DNA of 64,000 bases from positions 1,426,001 to 1,490,000 of the forward strand of contig NC_063437.1 of assembly GCF_020379485.1 (NCBI RefSeq), given 5' to 3'. This stretch comes from Brassica napus. Its lineage: Eukaryota > Streptophyta > Magnoliopsida > Brassicales > Brassicaceae. The translations under genes and the position numbers were made by a program. Shown piece after piece: positions 1 through 12,115 of the stretch. Below the pieces are notes generated by a model that did not search any database, was not told where the DNA came from, and saw nothing but the letters and a program-made list of their open reading frames with translations. Within the stretch, counting starts at the first letter, position 1. Each line of letters opens with the position of its first letter.

Positions 1-249
1 ATGCCTCTCACACTGAAAAGTACCAACATAATAATAATAATACACATCAAATGTTCGTTTGTATGTTTGATCCTGAACTTTGGTTATTTCAATGAAAAAT
101 TTAGGGAAAAAAAAAACAGTGACTCATGTCATAAATACATAAAGGACTAATAATATTATATAATTTAACATTGTTTTCCTCCATTTGAAGGCAAAACCAA
201 TCCTCTTTCGTTAAATAAAGAAAAAGAAAACACAAAGCTCTTGGAGTGG

Positions 250-3200
250 TCATCTGGTTATGGATGAACGGCTACTACTGGGATTCACATAATCTCGCTT
301 CGTAAAAATTCTGATTCTTGGAAGGCACTTTCCTAGCCTCACCTGTTCATAATCACACAAACTTTAAGACTAGAGATGTATATATTTATATAATAGTATT
401 GAATAAGAGGGAGAGAGTGTGACAAACCTTCCAGCTCATTTTCCTTGCAATTCGATCACTTATCAACTCCAAAGTACTGATGATTTCTCTAAATGTTGGT
501 CTTTTTGATGCTTCACTGTCCCAACACTCCTGGATTAACCTGAGAGAACAGAGACATCGTAAGCATCTCTCAAAATAGTCATCCATGTTTCAGAAAGAGG
601 ATACTATTTACAAAAACTTACTCTCTTAACCCGAAGGGATATGATTTTGCTGGAGCATTGAATGGTGGACGTTCATCTTCAATGTACGCTTTAGGAACTT
701 CGGTTTCTTCTTTCATATGGAATGGTACAAAGCCTTCTATCATCTGTTTAGTTTGTTAACCCCACCAACAACATTGTATTATAGCGTCAAGACTTTTGTG
801 CTCTGTGAATATAACTGAAATTATTAAAAAGTTGTCTCGTATATATCTCTCGCTCTCGGTTACTTTACCTCTTGTAAGATCAAACCGAAAGAAAATACGT
901 CTACTTTTGTATCATACTCTTCATTCCTGTAAACTTCTGGAGCCATGTATCGCCCTGCGTACCCATAACCACGACATGAGTATTATCATCATAAGCCCAT
1001 CCTAAACACACAGCCGTTATGATCTAATGTTGTCTAATTTCAGTTTTAGACAACAAAACACTAAAAGCTAAACCAAGGTTGCCTAGCATTTCTAAGCCAG
1101 CTCAAGAAATGCCATGCACATGTACAATGCAAGATTATCAGAAAGGAAACTTACAAGAACTGTCCAAAGATGTAATAGGCCTGTCTTTTTTATCTGTCTT
1201 CTTAACTACCAGCAGCTTGCTGATTCCAAAGTCTGCAACTTTTAGATGTCCCGAATCATCCCGCAGTATGTTTCTGTTCTCTTAGTTGAGCAAATTAGAA
1301 CCTTTCGGATAAGCAATATAGCAATAAATGAAAACATTTTGTGATGATATTATTTATGATACAACAAATGGAAAACTTACGGAGGCTCTAGGTCACAATG
1401 GATTATAGCCTCAGGTTTATGCTCGTGCAAATAATTCATTCCCCTGCAAGAAGAAAAAAGAAACATTTAGGGAATACCATACAGATAATCAGAAGCCACA
1501 GAATCGAACTTAATGTTAATGTAACCGGTCGTGCATAATTACGAGCAAAAATACACAGACAATAGCCACCTAACCTAGCAATTTCAAGTGCAAATTTCAC
1601 TGCTTGCGCTGGCATTAGAGACCCTTTCCTGTCAAGATATTGTCGAAGATCTCCCTATAAACAAACACAAAATAACTCAAAATTGTACAGCATAAATTCA
1701 TGTAGTGCAAAATTCTCTTCAAATAAGACATGCAGAAGAGGAAGTTATTGCGGCCTATACTGAGAGCATTTTGTGAATGTGAAACATTTTCAGAATAAAT
1801 ATCATAATATCTCCTTCATGTCTTAAGCCAACTGTCGAAGTAGCAACATAATTGGTAATAGAGAAAATTGTTGTTAGTAACAAAAAGGACTTGACATTTT
1901 ATTTTGCAAGTTCCTTGAGATCTTCTCAACAAAATATTGCCAGGAATTTGTGGTATATTCTAATTCCTAATGTTCATCAGTGATCTTGATGAAATCATAA
2001 ATGTTATACTTGTAGATTCAAAAATCTACGTGTTCATCCTGGTTGAGAAATAATACCTTAGGTAAATACTCTGTGACAATCATCATGGGGTTACTCTGAG
2101 TAACTGCCCCTAAAAACTGGACAACATTTGGGTGGCGTATCTTTTGAAGCAGTGCAAGTTCGTCCCTGAACGCGTTCCTGGATACCAGAAGAATATTAAA
2201 AACCTTCTAACACATAACTAGTTCAATAATTAAAAAAAGAAATAAGTGTAGCAAACTCACATTTTGTCTTCATCGCTGAACATTTTCTCTCCAAAGGTTT
2301 TCACAGCCACATCAATTCCTCTCCATGAAGCCTTGTGAAAGGTACCCTATCCAGCAAAGCCAGTAAAAGAGTGTGAATTAACCATATCTATAACTACTAA
2401 CTAGGAGCTCAATACTCATTTCACCAGCTAAAACTCTTACTATGGAATGAAAGCAATAGGCAATTGAGCTATTTACCTTTGAGATTTTGACAGAGTTAGA
2501 AAAATCAAGCTCTGAAGGATGAATCTCATACTCAGGAACTTCTCTATCAGTTAGAACATGCATAGGTGGAATCTAAAACCACAAAAAACGATTATAACAA
2601 CAATTAAACATTCATTAAAGCTATAACATCCATCAAAGCAACAAGGTAGAACGCGTACCGTAGGCTTTGCACCATGCTTCTCCAGAAGCTGAATCACATC
2701 GTGATTTTTGTAATACACTGCATCTGCAAGAGGCTGTTAAGATCAATCACGAATCGTCAACAGTCATTATCATCGCATTCACAATCTTAAATCACATAGT
2801 TATCTTGCCAATATCAACTAGATCTGAGCCGTTCCACTATAATTCAAAAGGATTGCTACTGTGAGGCAATTCGTCGAACACATACTGAACAATGAGTCTA
2901 CGCAAAGTCAAATCAAATTCGAAATCCGTACCGTACTCCCCCAACGATCCATCGAATTCACCTTAGCGCCACGGCTAAGCAGCAGCTCAACGACGTCGGT
3001 GCGTCCCTGGCACGCGGCGACGTGGAGAGCAGTACGGCCGTCGATATCGCGGTAATCGACGTTAGTCCCCGAATCCAGCATCTTACTGATCCCTTCGATG
3101 TCGCCTTCGTTGGCTAGATACATTAGACGAATCGTCGGATCCACGATCCCAGCGGCCGCCGCCGCGGCGAACTCCTCGTCCTCATCTTCGGTTAGGGTGT

Positions 3201-3285
3201 CCGTCGGGGTTCTCGAGTCCGGCGCTAAAGAAGATTGCCTTCCGAGCTTGAATCTCGCCGGAGATTTCGGCTTAATCGTCGTCAT
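250..3285 (-). CDS. ILK4: Ankyrin-repeat Raf-like protein kinase (integrin-linked kinase family)
   Basis: Twelve exons in phase: 2932-3285, 2659-2733, 2477-2572, 2261-2346, 2057-2177, 1575-1654, 1381-1443, 1155-1273, 869-954, 622-743, 428-539, 250-342, giving about 468 aa. An acidic Ser/Thr-rich N-terminus is followed by ankyrin repeats (residues about 50-140, with GRTALHVAACQGRTDVVELL and the next repeat starting PLADAVYYK), then a kinase domain. The ATP-binding lysine is in DVAVKTF and DFG is intact (ADFGISKLL), but the catalytic HRD motif reads HCD and is followed by LEP rather than LKP; the glycine loop is reduced to KGTF. This degeneracy is typical of the plant ILK/Raf C group, whose members signal in ion, osmotic and immune responses. 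The start at 3285 (MTTIKPKSP) was chosen by family resemblance; an in-frame ATG at 3399 would add 38 hydrophobic residues. Family membership is confident; ILK4 is inferred from synteny beside citrate synthase. Confidence 0.88.
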
Positions 3286-3399
3286 GTTCGGCAGAGGGGG
3301 GGTTGTGAGGAGCAAGATGAGCTGTACATGGAACTGTAACGGCAGCAACAGCAACCAACCCAATAAATTAAATAAAAAAATAAATAAAGGAAAAAGCAT
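3286..3399 (-). promoter_or_regulatory. ILK 5' leader with in-frame upstream ATG and hydrophobic extension
   Basis: The leader has an in-frame ATG at 3397-3399 with no stop before the main ATG. It would add 38 residues (starting MLFPLFIFLFNLLGWLLLLP) that look like a signal anchor. Copies of this leader in the array encode similar short hydrophobic peptides on the minus strand, for example near 8000, 11100 and 13000. The extension may be a by-product of A/T-rich leader sequence. Confidence 0.35.
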
Positions 3400-3992
3400 A
3401 TCAAAATGGAGTAAATTATTAAGAGTTTACCTCTAAATGGGGTCAAGTATCTTTCTCGTTTTGTACTTTAGGTTTTATATATTTTAATTGATTTAATTAA
3501 TTATTTATTTCATCGCTTCTTTTATTCAAATCTAATTACATTTTTTGTAATAAATTCATAATCTAACGAAAAATTATTGAAAAAGGACAAATAAAATAAA
3601 ACCAATGATTAATGATGCAAAACAAAGAGAACAAAAAGAGTTATACAAAAGTGTAAAAAAAGATCTAAATAAAATTAAATTTTTACCAAAAACATGAAAT
3701 TAATTACTAAAGCATTTTAAACGATCAGTATATTTTAATGACAAAAATAATTATTTTTATTTATGAGAAAACAAATGCATTGTTTTGAGCTTACAAAAAA
3801 AACTGTTTGGTTTTGTTTGTAAACAGAAGTATGTCTTATGCGTTTAATTGTCATAAATTATGTAAAAAAAGGAAGATATTTTTTCTCGAAGAAACGTTAA
3901 ATGTTTGGGTGGGAAAATAATTGTTGAAATAGTACGTAAAGTGAGCCTAATTTTATATTTTCCAAACTATAATTTGCATTTGAGAACATATT

Positions 3993-5245
3993 GATGTTGG
4001 CAGATAACATGTGAGGGGGAGTTGTGAGAGAGGGAGATGAGCGGTAGATGGAACTGTAACGGCAGCAACCGAATAAATTAAATAAATAAATAAATAAATT
4101 AGGGAAAAAACATATCCAAATGGAGTAAGATATTAAGATTTTGCCTCTAAATACATGTCAAGTATCATACTCGTTGTGTACTCTAAGTTTTATATACTTT
4201 TTAATTGAATTAATTATTTATTTTATCACTTGTTTTATTCAAAGAGAAATACCACAGGATAGCTCTAAAAAGGTTTTAGTCACAAACATAGACTCTAATG
4301 ATCAAAATGACTAAAATGTTTCATTAAATAGATAAATATACATTTATACCCTTAGGGTTAACTAATTCAAACCATAGGGTTTAGAGTTAAGGGGTTGGAA
4401 TTTGTGATTGAGGTTTAAAATTTTATAAAATAAAAAATAAATATTAAATTTTGAAATAAAAATTTTAAAAATAGTTTCAAATAGTATTTTCGAATTACAA
4501 AAAGAAAATTTGAAAAAAAAATATATATATTTTCGAAAAAAATATAAAAAAATTCGAAATTGAAAACATATAATCCTAAACTATATAAAAAAATTATTTT
4601 TATTATTATTATATTTTAATTTTTAATTTTAATTTTTTTAATATATCTAGGGTATTACGGTCCTTTTACCTATTTAAATGAAACATTTTTGTCATTTTCT
4701 TCCTTGTGGTCTATTTTTGTGACCAAAACTTAAAAATGGTTTGTTTAGGAGAATTGCCCATATTCAAATCTAATTACATTTTATTGTAATAAATTTATAA
4801 TCTAGCGAAAGATTAATGAAAACATGACAAATACAATAAAAGCCAATGATTAATAATGCAAAACAAAGCGAACAAAAGGAATTATACAAAAAAAGTGTAA
4901 AAAGAGATCTAAATGAAATTAAATTTTTACCAAAAACATGAAATTAATTACTAAAGCACTTTAAACGATCAGTATATTTTACTGATAAAAATAATTATTT
5001 TTATTTCTGAGAAAGCAAATGCATTGTTTTGAGCTTACACAAAAAAAACTGCATTGTTTTGTATGTAAACAAAAGTATGTCTTATGCGTTTAGTTGTCGT
5101 AAATTATGTTTAAAAAAAAAGAAAATATTTTTTTCTGTAATAAATGTTAAAGATTTGGGTGTGAGATATAATTGATGAAATGTTACGTAAAATGAACCTA
5201 ATTTTATATTTTTCAAACTATAATTTGCATTTGAGAACATATTGA
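3993..5245. repeat. Array unit carrying the complete MITE
   Basis: This unit of about 1.25 kb starts at a marker variant (GATGTTGGCAGATAACATG) and ILK-leader sequence, continues into the AT-rich upstream part, and contains a full MITE (4244-4760). The unit at 11022-12107 has a similar layout but lacks the left end of the MITE. Later copies carry only internal or right parts of this MITE, so this unit is probably closest to the founder. Confidence 0.7.
4244..4760. mobile_element. MITE with long terminal inverted repeats (Mutator-like)
   Basis: The ends are inverted over roughly 75 bp: the left end includes GGTTTTAGTCACAAACATAG and the reverse complement of the right end includes AGTTTTGGTCACAAAAATAG, both running on to AAAATGTTTCATT. 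The flanks share TATTCAAA (4236-4243 and 4761-4768), a likely target-site duplication; uninterrupted units read ATTCAAATCTAATTAC at this place. The interior is AT-rich with no coding capacity. The long TIR and a duplication of 8-9 bp suggest a Mutator-like MITE; the superfamily is inference. Confidence 0.7.
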
Positions 5246-7921
5246 TGGTCGCAGATAACATGTGAGAGGGGGGGGGTGGGGTTGTGAGACAGGGAGATGA
5301 ACTGCAGATGGAACGGCAGAAACCGAATAAATTAAATAAATAAAAATAAATAAGGAAAAGCATATCCAAATGGAGTAAAATATTAAGATTTGCCTCTAAA
5401 TACACGTCAAGTATCATAATCGTTGGGTACTCTAGGTTTTATATACTTTAGAGTTTGGAGTTAAGGGGTGTGAATTTGGGATTGAGGTTAAAAATTTTAT
5501 AAAATAAAAAATTAAAGTTAAAATTTTGAAAATAAAATTTTTAAAATAGTTTCAAAAAGTATTTTAGAATTACAAAAAGAAAATTTGAAAACATAATACA
5601 TATTTTCAAAAAACAAATTATAAAAAAGTTCGAATTTAAAAACATATAATCTAAATTATAAATAAAATTATTTATTATTATTATTATTATTTTTAAATTT
5701 TTACTTTATTTTTTTATATATATTTTTAATATATCTAGCGTATTATGGTAGTTTTACCTATTAAATAAAATATTTTTGTCATTTTCTTCCTTACGGTCTA
5801 TTTTTGTGACCAAAACTTAAATATGGTTTATTTAAGAGAATTGTCCTTATTCAAATCTAATTACATTTTTTGTAAAAAATTTATAATCTAGCGAAAGGTT
5901 AATGAAAACAAGACAAATAAAATAAAAACCAATGATTAATGGTACAAAACAAAAAGAACAAAAGGAGTTATACAAAAGTGTAAAAAGTGATCTAAATGAA
6001 ATTAATTTTTTACCACAAACATGAAATTAATTACTAAAGCACTTTAAATGATCATTATATTTTACTGACAAAAATAATTATTTTTATTTCTGATAAAGCA
6101 AATGCATTGTTTTGAGCTTACAAAAAAAACTGGATTGTTTTGTATGTAAACAGAAGTATTTTTTTAATTATTTTATCTAAAACTGAGCTTATAATCTAAA
6201 ACTATAAAAAAATTATTTTTTATTATTATTATTTTTTTTTAATTTTTTTTTTATGTTTTTATATATTTTTAATATATCTAGCGTATTAGGGTCCTTTTAC
6301 CTATTAAATAAAATATTTTTGTTATTTTCTTCCTTGTGGTCTATTTTTGTGACCAAAACTTTTTTTTTTTTTTTACGACAAAAGGCTATAACGAAACTAA
6401 GTAGATTCCTGATCCAAGAGCCACCTTGGAGGAATCGAATCAACATAAACCATAGCAGCAGGCTGATTTCTAGCACCTCGTGCCAGCTTGTCCGCCAATG
6501 TATTTTGTGCCCTCGGAATATGCTGAATAGTGAAGGGATGAAAAAATTCCTTACATCGTAGAAACTCCTCCATGTGTGTAGTGAACGCTGGCCATTCTGT
6601 TGGTGTAGACACCATCTTCACCAGTTGAGAGCAGTCAGTTGCAAACACCACTTCTGAGATTCGTAGGGTCTTCATGCACTCCATCGCCCATATCAAAGCT
6701 TCACATTCTGCATGTAAAGGTGATAGACTTTTGCGAATAGACATGGCACCCATCATAGTATCAGTAGATCCACCTGCTTCATAAAACCATCCTTGTCCTG
6801 TGCACAAATCTTGTGCCCTCCAAGCTCCATCGATATAACATCTACTTTTATCACCTATGATAAGATGATCCACATTTTGTAATGATCCTGTATTTGGAGG
6901 ATCTTTGGTTTGTGATTCTGCCCACATAACACTTTCAATTTGTGCGGTCCGGAGTAGATCGAAAGGATCCCATGTTTGATTTTTGAAATTTTTCCATTTC
7001 TATTTTTCCAAATAAACCATAGAATCCAGGGAAAATATCCCAAATCTGGTTCTTTTGGTAATCGCCAAAACAGATAGTCCATGTTTGTAAAAATAGATGA
7101 GGTCGGGAAAATTCCTGGAGAAGACGGTACATTAGATAGTGCCCAAATTTGAAGTGCGAAAGGACATTCAAATAACACATGATTAATGGATTCTTCCTCA
7201 GCCCCACACATCTGACATTGCGTATCACATTTAATTCCACGTGAGTGAAGATTCTTATATACCGGTAAGCAACCAGAAATTATTTGCCAGACAAAATGTT
7301 TCAATTTAGGTGAACACTTCAATTTCCAGGAATGTGCCAGTAAAGGTTTAGTATTTGGCCCCATGTCCAAATTAGTTTGTCCCATATCAGGATATAATTT
7401 CTCAGTACGATATCCAGATTTAACTGTATATCTACCGTGATCCGTAAAATATGGTTTATTTAAGAGAATTTTCCATATTCAAATCTAATTACATTTTTTG
7501 TAATAAATTTATAATCTAGCGAAAGGTTAATGAAAACAAGACAAATAAAATAAAAACCAATGATTAATGATGCAAAACAAAAAGAACAAAAGGAGTTATA
7601 CAAAAGTGTAAAAAGAGATCTAAATGAAATTAATTACTAAAGCACTTTAAATGATCAGTATATTTTACTGACAAAAATAATTATTTTTATTTCTGATAAA
7701 GCAAATGCATTGTTTTGAGCTTACAAAAAAACTGGATTATTTTGTATGTAAACAAAAGTATGTCTTATGCGTTTAATTGTCATAAATTATGTTAAAAAAA
7801 GGAAGATATTTTTTTGGAATAAACGTTAAAAGTTTGGGTGGAGATATAATTGCTGAAATAATACGTAAAGTGAACCAAATTTTATATTTTTCAAACTATA
7901 ATTTGCATTTGAGAACATATT
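5246..7921. repeat. Higher-order repeat copy 1 (about 1.59 kb without its LINE)
   Basis: This copy contains two sub-units: a poly-G/ILK-leader part, a truncated MITE, a sub-unit with GTACAAAAC, a second truncated MITE, and a sub-unit with GATGCAAAAC. Removing the LINE fragment (6361-7445) leaves about 1.59 kb, matching copies 2 and 3 in length and order. Confidence 0.75.
6361..7445 (-). mobile_element. 5'-truncated LINE fragment (zf-RVT and RNase H part of ORF2)
   Basis: The minus strand encodes the C-terminal part of a plant L1 ORF2. A reverse-transcriptase-associated zinc-binding region lies at 7385-6990 (CSPKLKHFVWQIISGCLP, then a C-x2-C followed by INHVLFECP). An RNase H domain follows at 6927-6397, with acidic residues in YIDGAW, HAECEALIWAME and FATDCSQLVKM. 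The two parts are in different frames near 6930-6990, so it is frameshifted. A 16-base T run at 6361-6376 is the poly(A) tail. It lies inside a truncated MITE copy: the array sequence GACCAAAACT breaks at 6360 and resumes near 7446 at ATATGGTTTATTTAAG. It resembles the LINE at 49.7-57.0 kb but is clearly diverged from it. Confidence 0.88.
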
Positions 7922-10900
7922 GATGGTCGCAGATAACATGTGAGAGGGGGGGGGGTTGTGAGAGAGGGAGATGAGCTGCAGATGGAACGGCAGAAACCGA
8001 ATAAATTAAATAAATAAAAATAAATAAGGAAAAGCATATCCAAATGGAGTAAAATATTAAGATTTGCCTCTAAATACACGTCAAGTATCATAATCGTTGG
8101 GTACTCTGGGTTTTATATACTTTAGAGTTTGGAGTTAAGGGGCGTGAATTTGGGATGGAGGTTAAAAATTTTATAAAATAAAAAATTAAAGTTAAAATTT
8201 TGAAAATAAAATTTTTAAAATAGTTTCAAAAAGTATTTTAGAATTACAAAAAGAAAATTTGAAAAAATAATATATATTTTCAAAAAACAAATTATAAAAA
8301 AGTTCGAATTTGAAAACATATAATCTAAATTATAAATAAAATTATTTTTATTATTATTATTATTTTTTTTTTTAATTTTTACTTTATTTTTTTATATTTT
8401 TTTTTAATATATCTAGCGTATTATGGTAGTTTTACCTATTAAATGAAATATTTTTGTCATTTTCTTCCTTACGGTCTATTTTTGTGACCAAAACTTAAAT
8501 ATGGTTTATTTAAGAGAATTGTCCATATTCAAATCTAATTACATTTTTTGTAAAAAATTTATAATCTAGCGAAAGGTTAATGAAAACAAGACAAATAAAA
8601 TAGAGATAAAATATTGATTTACCTGGACTCTCTCTCTCTCTCTAAACCTTCTTCTCTCTCGAACCTTAGCCTTTAAAAAAACCAGATCTCCTTTTGCCTC
8701 CGGGGCGGCTGGACCGTGCGGCGTCGCCGGAGGGCTTCTTCCCCTGTCTCTCTCTTTTCTCCTTTGCTCTGCTTTCCTCCCCTGGCTGCCTCCGATATGC
8801 GTTTGTCCCTGGTGGCTCGAGCTTCGTCGGTGGAGGAACCTAGGCTGAAGCCGACAGATGTCTTGAGTCTCTGGTGATGATGCGAGGTAGGTGTAGCGGT
8901 GGTGGGTGGTTAGGGTCGGCTTTTTGGGGTCGGGATTTGTTGGTGGTCATTTTTTCATTCCTAGATCTACGACAAAGTCTGCTGATTTGCAGCGCGTGCT
9001 CTAGGAGGGTGGCTTCGCTGCTCGGGATTTGTTCGTTTACCTGTCTTCCATGTCTTCACGTTATCCCGACGGCGATGTGCGGCGGCGCGTGAGTCGACCT
9101 TACGTGTTGTGTCTCATCGTAGGTCGGTTCATGTTGTCTATTGCTCAGTAGGTGCGGTGAGGTTCATCTTCAACGGCGCGTCTGTAAGATTGTCTCCGGT
9201 GACGTCGTGTGTCGTCTCCGGCTATCTTCATTATGGCGTGTGTCGCCACGTTTAGGCCTCCGACGAGAAGTCGTCTATGGCTTGGGTTTGGAACCTTTCG
9301 TGGGCTGCTTACTTGTCCCCTTTCGGGTCATGGCGTTCCACGTTTGCGCTCGTGACGGTTTCCTTGGCGAAGAAACTCTTCGACTCTCCTCCGGTGTCTT
9401 CCTACGGCTGTTCTTCATTATCCAATCTGGTTCCGTTTGTGCCGGTCAGCTTCTCTGGTTCTCAGAGACTGTCCATGTCGAGGACTTCCTTATCCGTTGG
9501 GTCATTCGGTTAAGACGTGTCTCGTGTTTCCATGTGTTTGAGCACGTCATCCCAGCACTAGAGCCAAGCGCGTGGTCGCTTTGCGTTCTTGTGGATGTGC
9601 TCTTCCGGCTCGTGAGGTGACCCGGAGGGCAAGGCGTGGAGATGTGGTTGCTTATCACCCCATTTTTGTGCAGGTTTTTGGCGTATGGTTCTTCGGAGCT
9701 TCTTGCGTCTCAATAATTGCTTGGTCTTGGTGATGCGGGAGTTCTAGGCCTCTTGAGAGGCTGCTGTTCGTGTTGGTCAACGCTTAGGAAGTCTACCGCG
9801 AGCTGTTCTTGGTCGAGTCAATCATAAAGAGCGGATCATCGGGGAGGCCAAAATTACTGGGTTCTGACTCTCGGATTAACTGTGATTCTTCCTTTTGCGG
9901 CAAGCGGTTGTGCGGATTAGTTGAGACCTCCGGTAGCAGTTTTTTCTTGTTGTGTCTGTCTCTTGTTTTGTCAAGTTCGAGTTGTTGTTTAGGTTTTTAT
10001 TTTTTTTCTTCTGTTTCTTTGTTATCTTTGTAATTCTGTCAAAAAACTGAAAATTGGTAATAATATCTTTACATTTTTACCAAAAAAAAAAAGACAAATA
10101 AAATAAAAACCAATGATTAATGGTACAAAACAAAAAGAACAAAAGGAGTTATACAAAAGTGTAAAAAGTGATCTAAATGAAATTAATTTTTTACCACAAA
10201 CATGAAATTAATTACTAAAGCACTTTAAATGATCATTATATTTTACTGACAAAAATAATTATTTTTATTTCTGATAAAGCAAATGCATTGTTTTGAGCTT
10301 ACAAAAAAAACTGGATTGTTTTGTATGTAAACAGAAGTATTTTTTTTAATTATTTTATCTAAAACTGAGCTTATAATCTAAAACTATAAAAAAATTATTT
10401 TTTTATTATTATTATTTTTTTTTTAATTTTTTCTTTATGTTTTTATATATTTTTAATATATCTAGCGTATTAGGGTCCTTTTACCTATTAAATGAAACAT
10501 TTTTGTTATTTTCTTCCTTGTGGTCTATTTTTGTGACCAAAACTTAAATATGGTTTATTTAAGAGAATTTTCCATATTCAAATCTAATTACATTTTTTGT
10601 AATAAATTTATAATCTAGCGAAAGGTTAATGAAAACAAGACAAATAAAATAAAAACCAATGATTAATGATGCAAAACAAAAAGAACAAAAGGAGTTATAC
10701 AAAAGTGTAAAAAGAGATCTAAATGAAATTAATTACTAAAGCACTTTAAATGATCAGTATATTTTACTGACAAAAATAATTATTTTTATTTCTGATAAAG
10801 CAAATGCATTGTTTTGAGCTTACAAAAAAACTGGATTATTTTGTATGTAAACAAAAGTATGTCTTATGCGTTTAATTGTCATAAATTATGTTAAAAAAAG

Positions 10901-11021
10901 GAAGATATTTTTTTTGGAATAAACGTTAAAAGTTTGGGTGGGGATATAATTGCTGAAATAATACGTAAAGTGAACCAAATTTTATATTTTTCAAACTATA
11001 ATTTGCATTTGAGAACATATT
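7922..11021. repeat. Higher-order repeat copy 2 (about 1.60 kb without its retroposon)
   Basis: The sub-unit order is the same as in copy 1. The non-coding retroposon 8603-10090 plus one 15-bp target duplication accounts for the extra length. The stretch after the insertion (10091-10560) is nearly identical to 5900-6360 in copy 1, and the stretch from 10560 matches the sequence to the right of the LINE in copy 1. Confidence 0.75.
8603..10090 (+). mobile_element. Non-coding poly(A) retroposon, copy A (Sadhu-like?)
   Basis: A G/C-richer insert of about 1.49 kb in the AT-rich array, ending in A(11) and flanked by the 15-bp duplication AAGACAAATAAAATA (8588-8602 and 10091-10105). It begins with a CT-rich leader and contains short open frames of up to about 160 codons with no recognisable protein. 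Its 3' end, reading AATTGGTAATAATATC and then TTTTTACCAAAAAA, is shared with the element at 32552-33913. Target duplication plus poly(A) shows retroposition. The size, lack of coding capacity and Brassicaceae context suggest the Sadhu class; that name is inference. Confidence 0.75.
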
Positions 11022-12107
11022 GATGGTCGCAGATAACATGTGAGAGGGGGGGGGGGGGGGTTGTGAGAGAGGGAGATGAGCTGCAGATGGAACGGCAGAA
11101 ACCGAATAAATTAAATAAATAAAAATAAATAAGGAAAAGCATATCCAAATGGAGTAAAATATTAAGATTTGCCTCTAAATACACGTCAAGTATCATAATC
11201 GTTGGGTACTCTAGGTTTTATATACTTTAGAGTTTGGAGTTAAGGGGTTGGAATTTGTGATTGAGGTTTAAAATTTTATAAAATAAAAAATAAATATTAA
11301 ATTTTGAAATAAAAATTTTAAAAATAGTTTCAAATAGTATTTTCGAATTACAAAAAGAAAATTTGAAAAAACATATATATATATTTTCGAAAAAATATAA
11401 AAAAATTCGAAATTGAAAACATATAATCCTAAACTATATAAAAAAATTATTTTTATTATTTTTATTATTATTATTTTTTAATTTTTAATTTATATTTTTT
11501 TAATATATCTAGGGTATTACGGTCATTTTACCTATTTAAATGAAACATTTTTGTCATTTTCTTCTTTGTGGTCTATTTTTGTGACCAAAACTTAAAAATG
11601 GTTTGTTTAGGAGAATTGCCCATATTCAAATCTAATTACATTTTATTGTAATAAATTTATAATCTAGCGAAAGATTAATGAAAACATGACAAATACAATA
11701 AAAACCAATGATTAATAATGCAAAACAAAGCGAACAAAAGGAATTATACAAAAAAGTGTAAAAAGAGATCTAAATGAAATTAAATTTTTACCAAAAACAT
11801 GAAATTAATTACTAAAGCACTTTAAACGATCAGTATATTTTACTGATAAAAATAATTATTTTTGTTTCTGAGAAAGCAAATGCATTGTTTTGAGCTTACA
11901 CAAAAAAAACTGCATTGTTTTGTATGTAAACAAAAGTATGTCTTATGCGTTTAATTGTCGTAAATTATGTTTTAAAAAAAAGAAAATATTTTTTCTGGAA
12001 TAAATGTTAAAGGTTTGGGTGTGAGATATAATTGATGAAATGTTACGTAAAATGAACCTAATTTTATATTTTCCAAACTATAATTTGCATTTGAGAACAT
12101 ATTGATG
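11022..12107. repeat. Array unit between higher-order copies 2 and 3
   Basis: This unit of about 1.1 kb resembles 4012-5245. It has a 15-G run (11046-11060), ILK-leader sequence, a MITE lacking its left end (about 11227-11625), and an AT-rich upstream part with GAACAAAAGGAATTATAC as in the first full unit. It ends at the hAT insertion point. Confidence 0.65.
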
Positions 12108-12115
12108 GTCGCAGA

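Noticed and set aside
1381..1443. Loss-of-function call for the ILK kinase because HRD is HCD
   Set aside because: Degenerate catalytic loops are characteristic of this plant family and the rest of the gene is intact, so it is annotated as a functional gene.
7891..8091. Recurrent minus-strand frame beginning MILDVYLEANLNILLHLDML in several array units
   Set aside because: It repeats because the ILK leader repeats; no codon bias, no domain, and variable ends after the poly-G site. Treated as leader-derived noise, with the in-frame ILK extension discussed separately.
8874..9620. Open frames of 70-160 codons in retroposon copy A
   Set aside because: Cys/Ser/Leu-rich, overlapping in several frames, no family resemblance; expected by chance in GC-richer non-coding DNA.
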